NCBI GenBank assembly: GCA_949287345.1
Contig: CASEGD010000024.1
Location: 1-25,304 of the forward strand
Reading direction: 5' to 3'
Length of the DNA stretch: 25,304 nt
Source: an uncultured Phascolarctobacterium sp.
Lineage (GTDB): Bacteria > Bacillota > Negativicutes > Acidaminococcales > Acidaminococcaceae
Shown here: positions 23,650 through 25,304 of the stretch, piece after piece
Position numbering within the stretch: position 1 is the stretch's first letter
How the letters are laid out: each line of letters starts with the position of its first letter
The notes under the pieces: generated by a model
What the model saw: only the letters and a program-made list of their open reading frames with translations
The model's database searches: none
Told to the model about the DNA's origin: nothing
Program-made: the position numbers and the translations under genes

Positions 23650-25215
23650 ATGTTACGAAGATTATCAGCTTTTATCTGCTTTATTTTATTTTTATCCGCG
23701 TTCAGCGTTGCCGGTGCCGCAGGCAGGGGCACTATTTTATTTGTGCCGCTGGATAACAGGCCTGTGTGCCTTGAATATTCCGTCAACAGTATGGCGGCGG
23801 CAGGCTGGAATGTGGAAACGCCGCCGGAGGAATATATTGCTTCCAACGAGCACAGCGGCGACCCGGATAAATTGTACGAATGGCTGGCTGAACGTGCGCC
23901 GCTGGCCAATGCCGTTATTGTTTCGTCCGACGCGTTGCTGTACGGCGGACTGGTTGATTCGCGCACGCACCATATTGAACGTGATGTGCTGGAAGAACGT
24001 GCGCACCGTCTGGTAAATTTAAAAGATTTGGGCGGCAACCCGTTGGTTTATGTTTTTACAACCATCATGCGTTCGCCGCGCGCCAGTGCCGCACCGGTTG
24101 AGCCGCCGTATTATGCGGAGTGGGGCAGCAAAATTTTTCAGCTGGGCGAACTTGAAGACCGCGAGGATTTAAAAGAAATTACCCGCCGCGAGCGTAAGGA
24201 ATTAAAACGCTTGTTGCAGGAAATACCAGCGGAAGTGCGTGCCGATAATATGCAGCGCCGCGCCTTGAACATTGAAATGACCGAGCTTTTGCTGCACGGC
24301 GTGGAAAGCGGCGATTTTGATTATCTGTTAATCGGCCGCGACGATACGGCGCCGTATTCGCAGGCACATAAGGAAGCACGCAAAATGGATATTCTTGTGC
24401 GCGAGCTGCCGAAGGAACGCATCCGCTTTTTTGCCGGTGCCGACCAGCTTGGCATGGTGCTGCTGAACCGTGCTGCCAACCGTTTAAGTTATGAAATTCC
24501 ATTTGTTTATGCCGCTTACGGTGACGGCAAGGGCAAAGATACCATTCCTTCTTACGAGGATGACCCGGTAGATGTCAGCGTTAAGGAGCACATCCACGCT
24601 GTTGGCGGCTGGCCGACAAAATATTTGAAACGCGCCGATATGGTGCTGTTGGTGAACACTCCTTCCAGCGGCGTAACGCTGGAGGCTTCTGTACCAAGCA
24701 ACGACGGCACGGTAACGAAGCAGCAGGAACGCTTTATGAAAAAGCTGAATTATTTTGAAGGCAAGGGCAAACCTGTGGCTGTGGCCGATATTGCTTACGG
24801 CAACGGTGCGGATAACGCGCTGGTAAAAGAGCTGTTTGCGCAGGACAAGGCTTACAGCGTCGCTGCTTACGGCGGCTGGAACACCGCAGGCAACACAATC
24901 GGCTTTGCGCTGTCGCAGGGCTTGTTAGCGCCGGATATGACGGAAGCAGGCAGGGACAATTTGCTGAACATCCGTTATCTGGACGACTGGGCTTATCAGG
25001 CCAACGTGCGCATGAAGGTATCGGCAGAACTCATCTGGCCTAACCACTGGCCGAACAGCGGCCTGAACAGCGAACAGCTGGTGGCTGCCGAAAATTTAAT
25101 TACCAAAGAAATTAAAAACATCGCATCGCCGCTGATGACGGAAGAAACCGTGGACGGCTATCAGTTTAATCTGCCGTGGCAGCGCATGTTTGAAGTACGT
25201 GTAGCACAAAAATAA
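23650..25215 (+). CDS. exported DUF4127-family protein
   Basis: This 521-residue protein carries a signal peptide (about 1-24, hydrophobic FICFILFLSAFSVAGA) and then a DUF4127-type body. It starts TILFVPLDNRPVC, followed by SSDALLYGGLVDSR, VFTTIMRSPR, YLLIGRDDTAPYSQ, FFAGADQLGMVLLNRAANR, VADIAYGNGADN and VAAYGGWNTAGNTIG. The conserved Asp/Asn/Arg clusters (LDNRP, GRDDTAPYS) look like an active site, but the family has no established function that I know of. The start is ATG 23650, with GAAAGGA eight bases away; TTG 23644 is poorly placed. No obvious promoter is seen in the short gap after the terminator. A partial gene follows 16 bases downstream and may share its transcript. Confidence 0.85.
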   Translation: MLRRLSAFICFILFLSAFSVAGAAGRGTILFVPLDNRPVCLEYSVNSMAAAGWNVETPPEEYIASNEHSGDPDKLYEWLAERAPLANAVIVSSDALLYGGLVDSRTHHIERDVLEERAHRLVNLKDLGGNPLVYVFTTIMRSPRASAAPVEPPYYAEWGSKIFQLGELEDREDLKEITRRERKELKRLLQEIPAEVRADNMQRRALNIEMTELLLHGVESGDFDYLLIGRDDTAPYSQAHKEARKMDILVRELPKERIRFFAGADQLGMVLLNRAANRLSYEIPFVYAAYGDGKGKDTIPSYEDDPVDVSVKEHIHAVGGWPTKYLKRADMVLLVNTPSSGVTLEASVPSNDGTVTKQQERFMKKLNYFEGKGKPVAVADIAYGNGADNALVKELFAQDKAYSVAAYGGWNTAGNTIGFALSQGLLAPDMTEAGRDNLLNIRYLDDWAYQANVRMKVSAELIWPNHWPNSGLNSEQLVAAENLITKEIKNIASPLMTEETVDGYQFNLPWQRMFEVRVAQK

Positions 25216-25231
25216 CGTATGAGGTGAGTAC

Positions 25232-25304
25232 GTGAAATTTGCAGAAAAGCTTGTTTTAAACAGCGGCTTTACCTTTGATTATACAAATATGTTCGGCACG
25301 GGGC
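25232..25304 (+). CDS. 5' end of an unidentified gene (partial)
   Basis: A GTG at 25232 with GAGGTGA four bases upstream opens a frame of 24 residues (starts MKFAEKLVL, then NSGFTFDYTNMF) that runs off the right edge. The DYTNMF stretch is compatible with a soluble enzyme, but I cannot name the family from so few residues. Its closeness to the DUF4127 gene suggests co-transcription. Confidence 0.65.
   Translation, partial: MKFAEKLVLNSGFTFDYTNMFGTG

Overview
The window looks like a chromosomal segment of a low-to-medium GC Bacillota (Firmicutes) that is not a Bacillus. It carries Bacillota-type genes (YhaM exoribonuclease, YlbF family, a TrmK-like tail followed by Nif3, and a Bacillus-type PurF with four cluster cysteines) together with a type A RNase P RNA, whereas Bacilli carry type B. 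Negativicutes fit best, perhaps near Acidaminococcaceae. That placement is inference from recall, not from a search. All genes are on the + strand, and there are no IS elements, phage genes, CRISPR arrays or tRNAs.

Layout. (1) 1-2090: the tail of a probable TrmK, Nif3, a YhaM-like nuclease and a small membrane protein, in tight succession. (2) 2095-2529: rnpB with its own promoter and terminator. (3) 2560-4346: a GtrB-like glycosyltransferase and a secreted NlpC/P60 endopeptidase, each with its own promoter. (4) 4426-8497: an OmpR-type two-component system, then a carbon-nitrogen hydrolase and a secreted VanX-type dipeptidase, contiguous or overlapping and probably one operon. (5) 8502-9762: a YlbF-family protein overlapping murB, ending in a terminator. 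(6) 9778-11887: a 519-residue protein of unknown function and a zinc-ribbon membrane protein. (7) 12018-13724: a CoA-disulfide-reductase-like flavoprotein with a rhodanese domain. (8) 13742-19466: purEFMN, a PurH reduced to its IMP cyclohydrolase half, and purD, behind a near-consensus promoter and a terminator-like leader hairpin; an IMP dehydrogenase follows, so the block leads from PRPP towards XMP. (9) 21066-23625: a complete polar amino-acid ABC transporter with promoter and terminator. (10) 23650-end: a DUF4127 exported protein and the first codons of another gene.

Most of the content is housekeeping, and I see no convincing new defence or mobile system. The most notable features are three small lesions at gene 5' ends: out-of-frame deletions in the C-N hydrolase gene and in murB, and a 10-bp tandem duplication across the start of the CoA-disulfide reductase gene. 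Each leaves a good ribosome-binding site facing a reading frame that no longer joins the protein. They are either assembly/sequencing errors or real strain-level damage. Also worth a look are the stand-alone IMP cyclohydrolase, the pur leader hairpin and the two-component/VanX-type operon.
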